DNA of 21,200 nucleotides. Origin: Desulfobacterales bacterium. Its GTDB lineage: Bacteria; Desulfobacterota; Desulfobacteria; Desulfobacterales; UBA5852. Positions within the stretch are counted from its first letter, which is position 1. Each line of letters begins with the position of its first letter. The DNA lies in the NCBI GenBank assembly GCA_030066455.1, contig JASJBQ010000015.1, positions 1 through 21,200 of the forward strand, in the 5' to 3' direction. This document shows positions 13,145-21,190 of this stretch, one piece after another. Under the pieces are notes generated by a model. That model saw nothing but the letters and a program-made list of their open reading frames with translations. It ran no database searches and was not told where the DNA came from. The position numbers were made by a program, and so were the translations under genes.

Positions 13145-13573
13145 ATGGAAACCGGCGCCCACATACGCTTGATTCTCTGGAAGGCGGCCAAGGCCGTTGA
13201 AAAGGTCGACCGCCAAAGCATCGCGCGCACCGGACTGAAACTGACCGATTTTCAGATCCTGGAAGTTCTGCTGCACAAGGGGCCGCTGCCGATCAACACG
13301 ATCGCCGGCAAAGTGCTCCTGACCAGCGGCTCCATGACCGCGGCGGTCAACCGCCTGGAGCGTCGGGGGCTCGTGCGGCGTGTCCAGGACCCCTCGGACG
13401 GACGCTGTTTCCATGTGCACCTCACGGCGGACGGCCGCAGGGTCATTCGCGAAGCATTTGCCCAACACCGCGAGCGCCTGGAGAATCTGGTCCGTGTCCT
13501 CTCGGCGGCCGAGCGCCGCGATATCGTGCGCCTGTTGAAAAAAATCGGCATGCGCGCCGAGCAATCGGCATAA
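13145..13573 (+). CDS. MarR family regulator, MhqR-like
   Basis: 142 residues with a full MarR winged helix: dimer helix (IRLILWKAAKAVEKV), GLKLTDFQILEVLLHKGPLPINTIAGKVLLTSGSMTAAVNRLERRGLVRRV with recognition helix about 60-71, and the wing DPSDGRCFHVHLT. The GLxLT(D/E)FxxLExLxHKGP and LLTSGSxT patterns match MhqR-type regulators, which sense quinones and repress ring-cleavage dioxygenase and reductase genes. One cysteine (Cys88) is in the wing. It lies 52 bp before the VOC dioxygenase gene, and both carry the same operator, so autoregulation is likely. No Shine-Dalgarno precedes the ATG; if the TTGACA at 13110 is the -35 box, the mRNA would be nearly leaderless. Confidence 0.92.
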   Translation: METGAHIRLILWKAAKAVEKVDRQSIARTGLKLTDFQILEVLLHKGPLPINTIAGKVLLTSGSMTAAVNRLERRGLVRRVQDPSDGRCFHVHLTADGRRVIREAFAQHRERLENLVRVLSAAERRDIVRLLKKIGMRAEQSA

Positions 13574-13580
13574 TATTTTT

Positions 13581-13609
13581 TTGACTTAACATCTTGATAT
13601 CAAGATTTT
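13581..13609 (+). promoter_or_regulatory. Operator and promoter of the VOC dioxygenase gene
   Basis: ATCTTGAT (13591-13598) and ATCAAGAT (13599-13606) form a perfect 16-bp palindrome, the same core as the marR operator. TTGACT (13581-13586) makes a likely -35 box; a weak -10 (GATTTT, 13604-13609) follows 17 bp later, placing the operator between the two. GGGAGG then precedes the ATG at 13626. Confidence 0.75.
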
Positions 13610-13625
13610 TTGGGAGGTATCGATT

Positions 13626-14684
13626 ATGGAAACGACCACCGAGAACCTCAAGATCAGCGGGATTCATCACCTGACGGCGATTGCCGCATCGGCGGCGGAA
13701 AACCTGGTCTTCTACGAAACCGTTCTGGGTCTGCGGCTGGTCAAGCAGACCGTCAATTTCGACGACCCCTCGACCTATCATCTTTACTACGGCGACGCGG
13801 AGGGCGCCCCGGGAACGATCATTACCTTTTTTCCCTGGGAAAACCTTCCGCGCGGCCGGGCGGGGGCCGGCATGGCGACGGCGATCGCATTGGCCATCCC
13901 CGGCGAATCGATGCCGTTCTGGCAGGAACGGCTGCGGCGTCACGGCGTGGCCTTCGCGGAGGCGGCCCCGTTCGGTTCACCCTTGCTGCGTTTTGACGAC
14001 CCGCACGGTCTGACACTGGAACTGGTGGCCGTCCAAACACCGCCGACGGTGCGGGCCTGGCCCGCGAGCGCCATCCCGGCCAGACATGCCATTCGGGGTT
14101 TCCATACGGCCACGCTCCTGAGCCGCGACCCGGATGCCACCCAGGCGTTGCTGACCCAGGTCATGGGCATGACACGGGTGGGGAAAGACAGTGATCGCCA
14201 TCGGTTCCGCATGCAGGCCGAAGATGCGCCCGGTCATTTCGTCGATCTCGTGGAAGACCCATCTGCGCGGCGCGGCCAACAAGGCGGCGGCACCGTCCAT
14301 CACATCGCCTTTCGCGTCGCCGATGCGCAGGCGCAGGCGGCCTGGCGCCGGGTGCTCGATCAGCAAGGGTTTCAACCCACCACGGTGCGCGACCGCAACT
14401 ACTTCCAATCCATCTATTTCCGGGAGCCCGGCGGCGTGCTCTTCGAATTTGCCACCGATCCGCCGGGCTTCGCGGTGGATGAAGCACCGGACGAACTGGG
14501 CGCCCAACTGCAGCTGCCGCCCCAGTACGCCGCCATGCGCAGCAAGATTGCGAGGCAATTGCCGCCGCTGCGGCCGCCGGACCTCGCGCACGTCTTAAAA
14601 CTGCCCGCGGACGGTCGGGATGACGGCGGCACCCGATTGAACCGCCGGGTGTTCGGTAGGCGCGGCGCGGACCGCATCCATTAG
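13626..14684 (+). CDS. VOC family ring-cleaving dioxygenase, MhqO-like
   Basis: 352 residues built of two vicinal-oxygen-chelate halves. The first starts ISGIHHLTAIA (His14 or His15) and includes FYETVLGLRLVKQTVNFDDP and YHLYYGD; the second starts IRGFHTATLLSRDPD and contains GTVHHIAF (His225/226) and GVLFEFATDPPGF (Glu274). These positions match the metal ligands and the typical E-x-ATDPPGF ending of MhqO/MhqA-type proteins, annotated as Fe-dependent hydroquinone or catechol ring-cleavage enzymes. GGGAGG lies 7 nt before the ATG. The shared palindromic operator ties it to the MarR gene upstream, suggesting quinone or electrophile detoxification. About 35 residues after LPPLRPP look non-conserved. 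The exact substrate is unknown, and oxygen use may conflict with an anaerobic lifestyle if the host is one. Confidence 0.9.
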   Translation: METTTENLKISGIHHLTAIAASAAENLVFYETVLGLRLVKQTVNFDDPSTYHLYYGDAEGAPGTIITFFPWENLPRGRAGAGMATAIALAIPGESMPFWQERLRRHGVAFAEAAPFGSPLLRFDDPHGLTLELVAVQTPPTVRAWPASAIPARHAIRGFHTATLLSRDPDATQALLTQVMGMTRVGKDSDRHRFRMQAEDAPGHFVDLVEDPSARRGQQGGGTVHHIAFRVADAQAQAAWRRVLDQQGFQPTTVRDRNYFQSIYFREPGGVLFEFATDPPGFAVDEAPDELGAQLQLPPQYAAMRSKIARQLPPLRPPDLAHVLKLPADGRDDGGTRLNRRVFGRRGADRIH

Positions 14685-14766
14685 AGGCGGGCGATCGATG
14701 CCTGCGGTTCCTTGGCGGGCTGCGGGCCATGCAAATCGGCGGGCCGTCGGTCGTCGGGGAAGGCGT

Positions 14767-14802
14767 CCGGCGGCGGTCAACCGGGGCACGGGACGCCGCC
14801 GG
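14767..14802. terminator. GC-rich hairpin between convergent genes
   Basis: CCGGCGGCG (14767-14775) and CGCCGCCGG (14794-14802) give a 9-bp perfect stem with an 18-nt loop in the 145-bp gap between the convergent dioxygenase and DUF900 genes. There is no T-tract on either side, so it may be a non-canonical bidirectional transcript end, or chance in very GC-rich DNA. Confidence 0.3.
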
Positions 14803-14829
14803 CACCTCGTCCCGCGGTGCTTGACGGGG

Positions 14830-16209
14830 TCAGTTGGCCGCGCCGGAATCCTTAGCCCGGCGGCCGCTGCCCCGGGCCAGATCCGGTTTCAGCGTCTTGA
14901 TATGTTGTTGCAGCCGTTCGATATAGTCGTCGGGAAACGACCAGATTGGCAATTCGGGCATACGCCTGAGGCCGCGGCGTTCAGCGCCCAGATCGAAGGC
15001 CAGAAGGGCGAGCAGGTCCGAGCTGACCCAGGGGCTTTGGGAAAAATAACTGTGCCCGTTGCCCGTCGTCGAACCGGCGGCCCGGGTCACGTCGACGAGT
15101 TCCAGTGTCGGGTGGTGGCGCAGAAAATCGTGCGTTTTCGGGGGCACATCCTTCTCGAGCATCTGACCGAGGCGTTGGTGGCGAAAAATGCGCCGCGCCC
15201 ATATCAGGGCCCGGTCGGCCGAGGAAACGTAGACCGTGACCCGCTCCGGTATCCGCAGCAGCCCGTCCGCCACCGCGGCGGCAAAGCCCTTGCGGCTGAC
15301 ATCCCCGCCGACAATGATCACGTTGCCGATTTTTACCCGGCGGCGGATTTCGGCGTCGCTCTTGTCGGCATTCATCAGGGCCAGCTGTTCGAGGGCGCCC
15401 ACCACCAGCCGCGAGCCGGCACTGAAGCCGATGACGTGGATTTTCTCCACCTGGGTTTCTTCCGCCAGATAGGTCAGAAACAGCCGCAGCTTGCGCGCCA
15501 TGTGAATCGCGGTTTCCACGTCCGCGGCGTAGGCCAGAAAGTGCGGCGTCGAAGGCCAGGTGTAGGCCACGAAGGCCCCCCGGTAGCCCAGGAAATGCCA
15601 CAGCTCGGCAGCCACCATGACGGGAACGTCGAACACGACCCGGTAGCCGTGCACATAGACAAAGACTTCCCGGTGGCCGGAGCCGCCCATACGCTGGTCG
15701 ACAAGCGCGCCAAACACCTGGCCATTGCCATCCGGCAGCGATTCGTCATCGGGTGATGGCGCGATAAAGGTATCGGTCTGCACCAGGGTGTCGGTCTCCT
15801 TTACGGCCAGGACCTGCAGCGGGAAATCCCGCTCGCGGTTTTTGGCCAGGGTGATGCGACGCACATCTTCCCACTGGATGCCCGGGTCGCCGGCACTGAC
15901 CCGGGCATGCCCCAAGCGGACGACGAAACCGGCCTGGTTGTAGTAGAACGGGCGGGTTTCCGGGTTGTCAGACCGCTTGCGGTCCGTCGCATAAAGCATT
16001 CGGAAGTTGTCGTAGGATACGGGCGGCTTGCCGGCGGGCAACGGGTTGATTTCACCGTCGGCGAACACCGCCGGGGCGGGCATCAGGTTGATTTTGTGGG
16101 GCGAGCGGCTGCAGGCCGTGAAGGTGGCGCCCAGCAACAAGATGCCCACAAGGACCAAGCCGGGCCGCGGCCGGCGCCGTATACGGATAAAATCGCTTGT
16201 TCTGATCAT
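14830..16209 (-). CDS. DUF900-type alpha/beta hydrolase lipoprotein
   Basis: 459 residues from the ATG at 16209, where a basic stretch (RIRRRPRP) and hydrophobic helix lead to the lipobox FTAC, making Cys33 the probable lipidated residue. The frame opens at 16257, but the extra 16 residues are implausible. The hydrolase domain shows a VYVHGY oxyanion region (187-189), nucleophile Ser263 in GFSAGS, Asp303 as a candidate acid and His386 (GNGHSYF) as base. MLYATDRKR and VTVYVSSADRAL are typical of DUF900/COG4782 esterase-like proteins, whose substrates are unknown. The plus-strand gene at 17191 is a paralogue sharing the YVSSxDRAL and LVDVT blocks. The Shine-Dalgarno is weak. Confidence 0.87.
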   Translation of the reverse strand: MIRTSDFIRIRRRPRPGLVLVGILLLGATFTACSRSPHKINLMPAPAVFADGEINPLPAGKPPVSYDNFRMLYATDRKRSDNPETRPFYYNQAGFVVRLGHARVSAGDPGIQWEDVRRITLAKNRERDFPLQVLAVKETDTLVQTDTFIAPSPDDESLPDGNGQVFGALVDQRMGGSGHREVFVYVHGYRVVFDVPVMVAAELWHFLGYRGAFVAYTWPSTPHFLAYAADVETAIHMARKLRLFLTYLAEETQVEKIHVIGFSAGSRLVVGALEQLALMNADKSDAEIRRRVKIGNVIIVGGDVSRKGFAAAVADGLLRIPERVTVYVSSADRALIWARRIFRHQRLGQMLEKDVPPKTHDFLRHHPTLELVDVTRAAGSTTGNGHSYFSQSPWVSSDLLALLAFDLGAERRGLRRMPELPIWSFPDDYIERLQQHIKTLKPDLARGSGRRAKDSGAAN

Positions 16210-16300
16210 GGCGCAGGACGATTCTCTTGAAAAATTATAATTTTGATTAAAGTTCAAAGATATTAACGACCTTTTTGGTTTGCAGGTGTAATCATCATAT

Positions 16301-16338
16301 CTACATGGTTAGCCCATGAATTTCAAACCGCCATGTAG
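16301..16338. promoter_or_regulatory. Inverted repeat in divergent lipoprotein promoter region
   Basis: CTACATGG (16301-16308) and CCATGTAG (16331-16338) are perfect 8-bp inverted arms separated by 22 bp, between the divergent DUF900 lipoprotein gene and the small lipoprotein gene. GGTTAGC occurs beside both (16307-16313 and 16339-16345). It could be a shared operator or an RNA stem; no regulator is identified. Confidence 0.4.
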
Positions 16339-16381
16339 GGTTAGCGGCCATTAATCTTTGCTTATAGAAAGGAGGCTTCAA

Positions 16382-16912
16382 ATGGCAACGAACCGGGGCG
16401 ATGAGAGGAAAGCCGTTCTTTTGAGAGCATCATCGAAGACCGGATTATTCCTGCTGCTGGCCGGTATTGTTTTTTCGGCTGCGAATATCGGCTGCCAGAC
16501 CACCGGCTCTTCCCGCGTGGGGCTGACCGTGCCCGAGGGCAACCGCATCATGATCCAGCACGGCGGGGAGCATTCCGGAACGTTTAGCACCCGGAACATG
16601 ACCATCAATTATACGTTCCACACCGAGGGCGACAAACTGTTCGTTTCCGGGACCTGGGATATCCGGTACCGGGATATCGACAGTCTTTCCTTGACCCTCT
16701 ATTACCTCGATGCGGAAGGCATCGTCATCGATTATCATCCGTTTTTTGCGCGTCCGCAGCGGGCCGTAAGAGGACGCGTCATGGACAACCGCTTCAACCG
16801 GGAGTTTGAACTGCCGGCCGACGCCAAGGCATTCAGCGTCGGTTATACCGGTCGGAGCCGGGTGGGGGGGACCGAGGGTAAGGGCCGTGTCTTCAGCCAC
16901 TCCCCGTTCTGA
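16382..16912 (+). CDS. Small lipoprotein of unknown function
   Basis: 176 residues from the ATG at 16382, with AAAGGAGG 6 nt upstream (an upstream in-frame start at 16358 lacks one). The N-terminus is charged, then hydrophobic (GLFLLLAGIVFSA), ending at NIGC, so Cys38 is the probable lipid attachment site. The rest is predicted beta-rich: INYTFHTEGDKLFVSGTWDI, then LSLTLYYLDAEGIVIDYH and FNREFELPADAKAFSVGY, suggesting a single beta-sandwich domain. I do not recognise a family. It lies between two DUF900-type hydrolase genes, so an envelope role shared with them is possible. A short hairpin follows the stop codon. Confidence 0.85.
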   Translation: MATNRGDERKAVLLRASSKTGLFLLLAGIVFSAANIGCQTTGSSRVGLTVPEGNRIMIQHGGEHSGTFSTRNMTINYTFHTEGDKLFVSGTWDIRYRDIDSLSLTLYYLDAEGIVIDYHPFFARPQRAVRGRVMDNRFNREFELPADAKAFSVGYTGRSRVGGTEGKGRVFSHSPF

Positions 16913-16916
16913 CGAA

Positions 16917-16933
16917 CCGGTCATTAAGACCGG
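16917..16933 (+). terminator. Hairpin after the small lipoprotein gene
   Basis: CCGGTC (16917-16922) and GACCGG (16928-16933) form a 6-bp stem with a 5-nt loop, four bases past the stop codon. The downstream sequence is not T-rich, so it is a weak terminator or 3' stabiliser. Confidence 0.4.
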
Positions 16934-17006
16934 ACAGCCCCTTTGCCGCATATAATGTGCCAACCCCCTAGACTTGAGCTCGGCCGCTTTTTCATCTATG
17001 GTGTCG

Positions 17007-17056
17007 CATCCATTCGGCAACCAAGCGCGTCTTGGTTACCGCGGGCCCAATGGATG
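17007..17056 (+). other. Nested stem-loop I in leader of DUF900 operon
   Basis: Outer arms CATCCATT (17007-17014) and AATGGATG (17049-17056) enclose an inner stem, GGCAACCAAG (17016-17025) with CTTGGTTACC (17031-17040), broken by one C-A mismatch and closed by a 5-nt loop. No T-run follows. The structure may be an RNA regulatory element, a terminator of the upstream gene, or a small repeat. Confidence 0.5.
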
Positions 17057-17110
17057 ACTTGTCAGAAGGCGAATCAGAATTAATCCTTAATCTTATTTGA
17101 TCTAAAAATT

Positions 17111-17162
17111 GCACCCGGGATGGTGTGCCGTCCGGAATTATTCCGCCCTTTGACCCGGGTGC
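17111..17162 (+). other. Nested stem-loop II just upstream of DUF900 gene
   Basis: GCACCCGGG (17111-17119) and CCCGGGTGC (17154-17162) are perfect 9-bp inverted arms; inside them CGGAA (17133-17137) pairs with TTCCG (17141-17145). The structure ends 28 nt before the ATG at 17191, so if transcribed it would be a structured 5' leader. AT-rich DNA at about 17075-17110 directly upstream may hold a promoter. Confidence 0.5.
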
Positions 17163-17190
17163 GTGATTGCCACCATCTGCGAGGGATGCG

Positions 17191-18387
17191 ATGACGCGCT
17201 TCAAACGCCGACTGCTGATCGGTCTGGCGCTGGTTGCCGTGCTGATGTCCGCTGCGGGCGTCTGGTTCTATAATTTCTACTTCCGATCCACGGGCGCCAT
17301 CACGCGGCATATGGAAAACTTCCGCTTCCGGCGGATGACCGTGGCCCAGCTGGCCGAACAATCGAACTACCGGTTTTTCTTCATCACCAATCGCAAGGTG
17401 ACTTCAAGCCAGGGGCCGCTCGAAAGCCAATTCGGGGCGGAACGCGAGGCGGCCCTCAAGTTCGGCTATTTCGATACGCGGATCCGGCCCTCGCTGGGGC
17501 TGGGCATGCTCATCGATCCGACCGAGTGGTTCCAGAACGAGGAAATCCAGCTCCAGACCGTGGCCCCGCTGGAGCGGGACCAATTCATCGAAGACGTCCG
17601 CCAGGTCGTTGACGACTCCCCCTACCGCTCGCTGCTGGTCGTGGTGCACGGCTTCCGCGAGCGCTTTCCCTCGGCGCTACGCAAGACCGCTTTTCTGGGC
17701 CACGTGCTCGATATCAACACACCGGTGATGGTATTCGACTGGCCCGGCAACCAGGGCAGTTCACTGGGCGGCTACCGTCGAGCGCGCCAGGTGGCCGAGG
17801 CTTCCGGGGAAGATCTGGCCCGCACCCTGGAGCTGATCATCGCTGACATCCGGCCCGAGCGGCTGTGGCTGCTGGCCAACAGTATGGGCGGCCAGGTCGT
17901 GGTGGACGCCTTTGGTCTTCTGTACCGGAACCAGGATCTGGCCGATGCCGAGACCGAGATCGAAGACGTGGTGCTGACCGCACCGGACGTGGACCACGCC
18001 AAATTCAACGCCCAGTTCAAGCAGGAAATCAAAAGCCTGGCCCGGGATCTTACCGTGTATGTTTCGTCCAACGATCGGGCCCTGCTGGTCAGCCGCCTCA
18101 TCAACCGGGGCAAACGAGGGGGGGAGAGCACGCTGAGTCCGGACATGCTGGCCGAGGCCGAGCGCATGGCGGACCTGATCGAGCCCGACAGCGATCAGCT
18201 CGCCCTGGTGGATGTCACCCCGGTGAACCGCACCCGTAATTTTCACAACTTCAGCCTGGAGACCCCCGAATTTTTCGACGACTTGTATTTGCGGCTGACC
18301 AACGACAAGAACCCACAGACGCGGCTGATCTATCAGGTGCAGAGCCCGGAGGGCAAAGTCTATTGGGTGCTGACACGCGGCCGTTAG
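17191..18387 (+). CDS. Membrane-anchored DUF900-type alpha/beta hydrolase
   Basis: 398 residues from the ATG at 17191, which has GAGGG close upstream. A basic start (MTRFKRR) and hydrophobic segment (8-30) without a lipobox suggest an uncleaved inner-membrane anchor with a periplasmic hydrolase domain. RFFFITNRK (the DUF900 opening), VVHGF (151-155), nucleophile Ser231 in LLANSMGGQ, Asp266 in APDVD and His352 in NFHNFS form the expected catalytic set. The nucleophile elbow is ANSMG rather than strict GxSxG. LTVYVSSNDRAL and LALVDVT are shared with the lipoprotein paralogue at 14830-16209. Substrate unknown. It is followed 13 bp later by another hydrolase gene, almost certainly in one operon. 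Confidence 0.88.
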   Translation: MTRFKRRLLIGLALVAVLMSAAGVWFYNFYFRSTGAITRHMENFRFRRMTVAQLAEQSNYRFFFITNRKVTSSQGPLESQFGAEREAALKFGYFDTRIRPSLGLGMLIDPTEWFQNEEIQLQTVAPLERDQFIEDVRQVVDDSPYRSLLVVVHGFRERFPSALRKTAFLGHVLDINTPVMVFDWPGNQGSSLGGYRRARQVAEASGEDLARTLELIIADIRPERLWLLANSMGGQVVVDAFGLLYRNQDLADAETEIEDVVLTAPDVDHAKFNAQFKQEIKSLARDLTVYVSSNDRALLVSRLINRGKRGGESTLSPDMLAEAERMADLIEPDSDQLALVDVTPVNRTRNFHNFSLETPEFFDDLYLRLTNDKNPQTRLIYQVQSPEGKVYWVLTRGR

Positions 18388-18400
18388 CAGAGGAGGTGCG

Positions 18401-19861
18401 ATGTCTTCCGGTGAAACCAACAAGCTTGGCGGCTTTAGCCAGGCTTTCTTCTTCACCCTCACGGTTTTGTTGGTGCTGACCCTGCAGGGTTGCAGCAGCG
18501 TGCCCCTGCACCCCTGGCACACCGAAAAGCTGACCGAAGAATTCACGGCGGCCCGGGTGGACGAGATCCAGTCCTTTGATGACTACCGTGCGCTGGAAGA
18601 CCGGCTGTTCGCCCAGCTCGATCAGGAAGTCTACGCCCAGACCGACACCGGCGCGGCCCAGGCCCTCGTGCGTTACAGCCGGGGCAGCGCTTCCGATCCC
18701 CAGGTGCACCGCCCCAACTGGAACCGCAGCTTCGAACTGACGGTCGATCCGCCGGTCGGTGGAATTCTCCTGCTTCACGGCATGTCGGATTCGCCCTACT
18801 CGCTCCGGGCGCTGGGTGAAGCCCTTCACCGACGGGGCTACTGGGTGGTGGGTTTGCGTCTGCCCGGTCATGGTACGGCGCCCTCGGGGCTCAGATATGT
18901 CAAGATGGAGGACATGACCGCCGCGGTGCGTCTGGCCGCAGCCCACCTGGCCGCCAAGGTGGGTTCCCGGCCGATCCACCTGGTGGGCTATTCCAACGGA
19001 GCACCCCTGTCGCTGGCCTTTGCCCTCGACGCCCTGGAAGGCCAAGCCGCACCGGAGCCGGCCAGCCTGGTCCTAATCTCTCCGGCCATCGGCCTCCACC
19101 CGGCCGCCGGGCTGGCCCAGTGGAAGCGCCGCATGTCCGCCCTGCCCGGCCTGGGCGCGATGGCCTGGCTTACAATCGAGCCCGAGTTCGATCCCTACAA
19201 GTACAACTCGTTTGCCACCAACGCGGCCGAACAGGTGCATCGCATAACGCGCAACGTGGCCCGGCGGGTGGCCCGCCGCGCCGGTGCGCATCCCGACCGT
19301 GTGCTGCCGCCGACACTGGTCCTCAAGTCGACTGTGGATGCCACCGTCTCGACCAGCGCCGTGGTGGACCGGCTCCTGGGGCGCCTGGCGCCCGATCGCC
19401 ATGAACTCGTGCTGTTTGACATCAACCGTCTTGCGGCCAAATCCATGCTGCTGGTTGCCGACCCGGCACCGCTGACCGCGCGGTTGATGACCGATCAAAA
19501 CCTGCCCTTCACGCTGACCCTGGTCACCAACGCGGGGCCGGAGACCAGGGCCGTGGTGGCCCGCCGCAAAGCGGCGCGCGAAGCCGACGTATCGCAGACC
19601 GAAGAACTCGGCCTGGCCTGGCCGGTGGGGGTGATTTCACTCTCCCACGTGGCGCTGCCCTTCCCGCCGGACGATCCGCTTTACGGTCAGCGGCCTCCCG
19701 GCAAAAAAGACACCATTTTTCTGGGCCAGATGGCGATCAAGGGCGAGCGGGATCTGTTCAAGCTTTCGCCCAACTGGCTTCTGCGGCTGCGGCACAATCC
19801 TTTTTACCCTTATCTCGAAGCCCGGGTGCTGGATTGGATCGACGATGCCAACAGCCGCTGA
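18401..19861 (+). CDS. Lipoprotein alpha/beta hydrolase
   Basis: 486 residues, with AGAGGAGG 4 nt before the ATG. The signal ends at LTLQGC, a good lipobox, making Cys31 the lipid attachment site. After a linker of about 85 residues the fold begins with ILLLHGMSDSPYSLRALGEAL (HG oxyanion region) and contains LRLPGHGTAPSGL, nucleophile Ser198 in VGYSNGA, Asp313 in LKSTVDATVS and His416 in ISLSHVALPF. This is monoacylglycerol-lipase/serine-aminopeptidase-like architecture, with an insertion between Asp and His that lengthens it. The protein probably sits on a membrane facing the periplasm or outside and cleaves esters; the substrate is unknown. It starts 13 bp after the DUF900 gene, implying joint expression. 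Confidence 0.9.
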   Translation: MSSGETNKLGGFSQAFFFTLTVLLVLTLQGCSSVPLHPWHTEKLTEEFTAARVDEIQSFDDYRALEDRLFAQLDQEVYAQTDTGAAQALVRYSRGSASDPQVHRPNWNRSFELTVDPPVGGILLLHGMSDSPYSLRALGEALHRRGYWVVGLRLPGHGTAPSGLRYVKMEDMTAAVRLAAAHLAAKVGSRPIHLVGYSNGAPLSLAFALDALEGQAAPEPASLVLISPAIGLHPAAGLAQWKRRMSALPGLGAMAWLTIEPEFDPYKYNSFATNAAEQVHRITRNVARRVARRAGAHPDRVLPPTLVLKSTVDATVSTSAVVDRLLGRLAPDRHELVLFDINRLAAKSMLLVADPAPLTARLMTDQNLPFTLTLVTNAGPETRAVVARRKAAREADVSQTEELGLAWPVGVISLSHVALPFPPDDPLYGQRPPGKKDTIFLGQMAIKGERDLFKLSPNWLLRLRHNPFYPYLEARVLDWIDDANSR

Positions 19862-20005
19862 CCCCAAGAAAAAAGCGAATCGAATGAACCGTTAGATAAA
19901 ATCGGCCGGTATCCCAGACCGCGACACGCGTGCCCGATTCCGGCTGGCCCCCTTCCTTCAAGCCGCCGTGGATCGAGTCAACGACACACGAGAAAGGTGC
20001 TCAGC

Positions 20006-21169
20006 ATGAAATGTCATTACGCGAACAGGAAACCCATGGTCGTCGACCGCCAGCGTCCGGCGGGCGCCGGCGGGATGGCCAGGCGCTCTCTGGCCCTTAC
20101 GGTGCTTGCCATCATCTGCCCGGCCCTGCTGGCCTGCAGCGAACAGCCCTCGCCGCCCGTGGAAACGGTGCGGGCCATAAGAACTTTCGAGGTGGGCGAT
20201 CCGGCCGAGGGGCAGAAACGCCGGTTTTCGGGCGTGGTCGAGGCGGCAGACAATTCCGCCATCAGTTTCGAGGTGGCCGGGAATGTGCACGAAGTGCATG
20301 CGGACGTGGGGCAGCAGATTGAAAAGGGCCAGGTGCTGGCCGTCATGGACGATCGGACGTTTCGCATGAACGTGGCGGCGGCCCAGGCGGCCGTGGGTCG
20401 TGCCGAAGTCGAGCGCAACGATGCGCGCAGCGAGCGGGATCGGGTGCGCAAGGCGGCGGAAATCAATCCCGGAGCCGTCAGCCAGCGATCCATCGACCAG
20501 GCCGAGACCCAGTTCAACAGCGCCCGTAAGAACATGCGCTATCACCAGTCACAGCTGGATCTGGCCCAACGCGATCTGGAGCGCACCGTGCTCAAGGCGC
20601 CGTTCGACGGTGTCGTGGCCACGCGCCAGGTGGATCCCTTCCAACAGGTTTCGCTGGGTCAGATCCTCTTCGAGCTCTATGCGGAAGGGGCCATGGAGGC
20701 GGCCATCAGCGTGCCCGAATCGGAAATCGACCGGGTTCATCTCGGACTTCCCGCCGAAATCCGCTTCCCGGCCATACCGGATCAGATCTTCCCGGGCACA
20801 GTTTCGGAGATCAGCCGGGTGGCCGGAGGGGCCAATGCCTTCCCGGTGAAAGCGATGATCGACGCCGATAATCCGCGGATCCGCCCCGGTATCACCGCCG
20901 AGGTGACCCTGCTGCTCGGGGATGACGAGGATGGGGCGGCCTACCTGATTCCCTCCGGCGCCCTGCTCGCGGGGCCGGATGAGACCCGCGGGTTCGTGTT
21001 CGTTTTCGACCCGGCCACCTCCACGGTCCGGAAAACCGCGGTCACCTTCGGTGGTGTGCGCGAGAGCAATGTCATCGTCCGTCAAGGTCTTAAAACCGGG
21101 GACGTGATTGCAGCGGCCGGCGTGAGCTTCATGCGCGACGGCCAGAAGGTCATACGGGGCCATCGTTAG
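20006..21169 (+). CDS. RND efflux periplasmic adaptor (HlyD/MFP family) lipoprotein
   Basis: 387 residues from the ATG at 20006, which has GAAAGG 7-8 nt upstream; a GTG at 19997 and an ATG at 20075 are alternatives. The hydrophobic segment ends PALLAC, making Cys44 the likely lipidated residue. The adaptor pattern follows in order: first half of the lipoyl-like domain (ISFEVAGNVHEVHADVGQQIEKGQVLAVMD), a helical hairpin (about 122-190), the second half (LKAPFDGVVATRQVDPFQQV), then beta-barrel and membrane-proximal domains ending GLKTGDVIAAAGVSFMRDGQKV. Such proteins link an inner-membrane RND pump to an outer-membrane channel. The start of a following gene is signalled by a ribosome-binding site at the window end. 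Confidence 0.93.
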   Translation: MKCHYANRKPMVVDRQRPAGAGGMARRSLALTVLAIICPALLACSEQPSPPVETVRAIRTFEVGDPAEGQKRRFSGVVEAADNSAISFEVAGNVHEVHADVGQQIEKGQVLAVMDDRTFRMNVAAAQAAVGRAEVERNDARSERDRVRKAAEINPGAVSQRSIDQAETQFNSARKNMRYHQSQLDLAQRDLERTVLKAPFDGVVATRQVDPFQQVSLGQILFELYAEGAMEAAISVPESEIDRVHLGLPAEIRFPAIPDQIFPGTVSEISRVAGGANAFPVKAMIDADNPRIRPGITAEVTLLLGDDEDGAAYLIPSGALLAGPDETRGFVFVFDPATSTVRKTAVTFGGVRESNVIVRQGLKTGDVIAAAGVSFMRDGQKVIRGHR

Positions 21170-21190
21170 AACCGCTTTTTCGCACCACGA

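Noticed and set aside
12572..13564. 330-codon minus-strand open frame
   Set aside because: Antisense to the MarR gene and the phaR end, and it passes through the operator. Arg/Pro-rich composition typical of spurious frames.
14698..15756. 352-codon plus-strand open frame
   Set aside because: Antisense to the DUF900 lipoprotein gene, with no family features.
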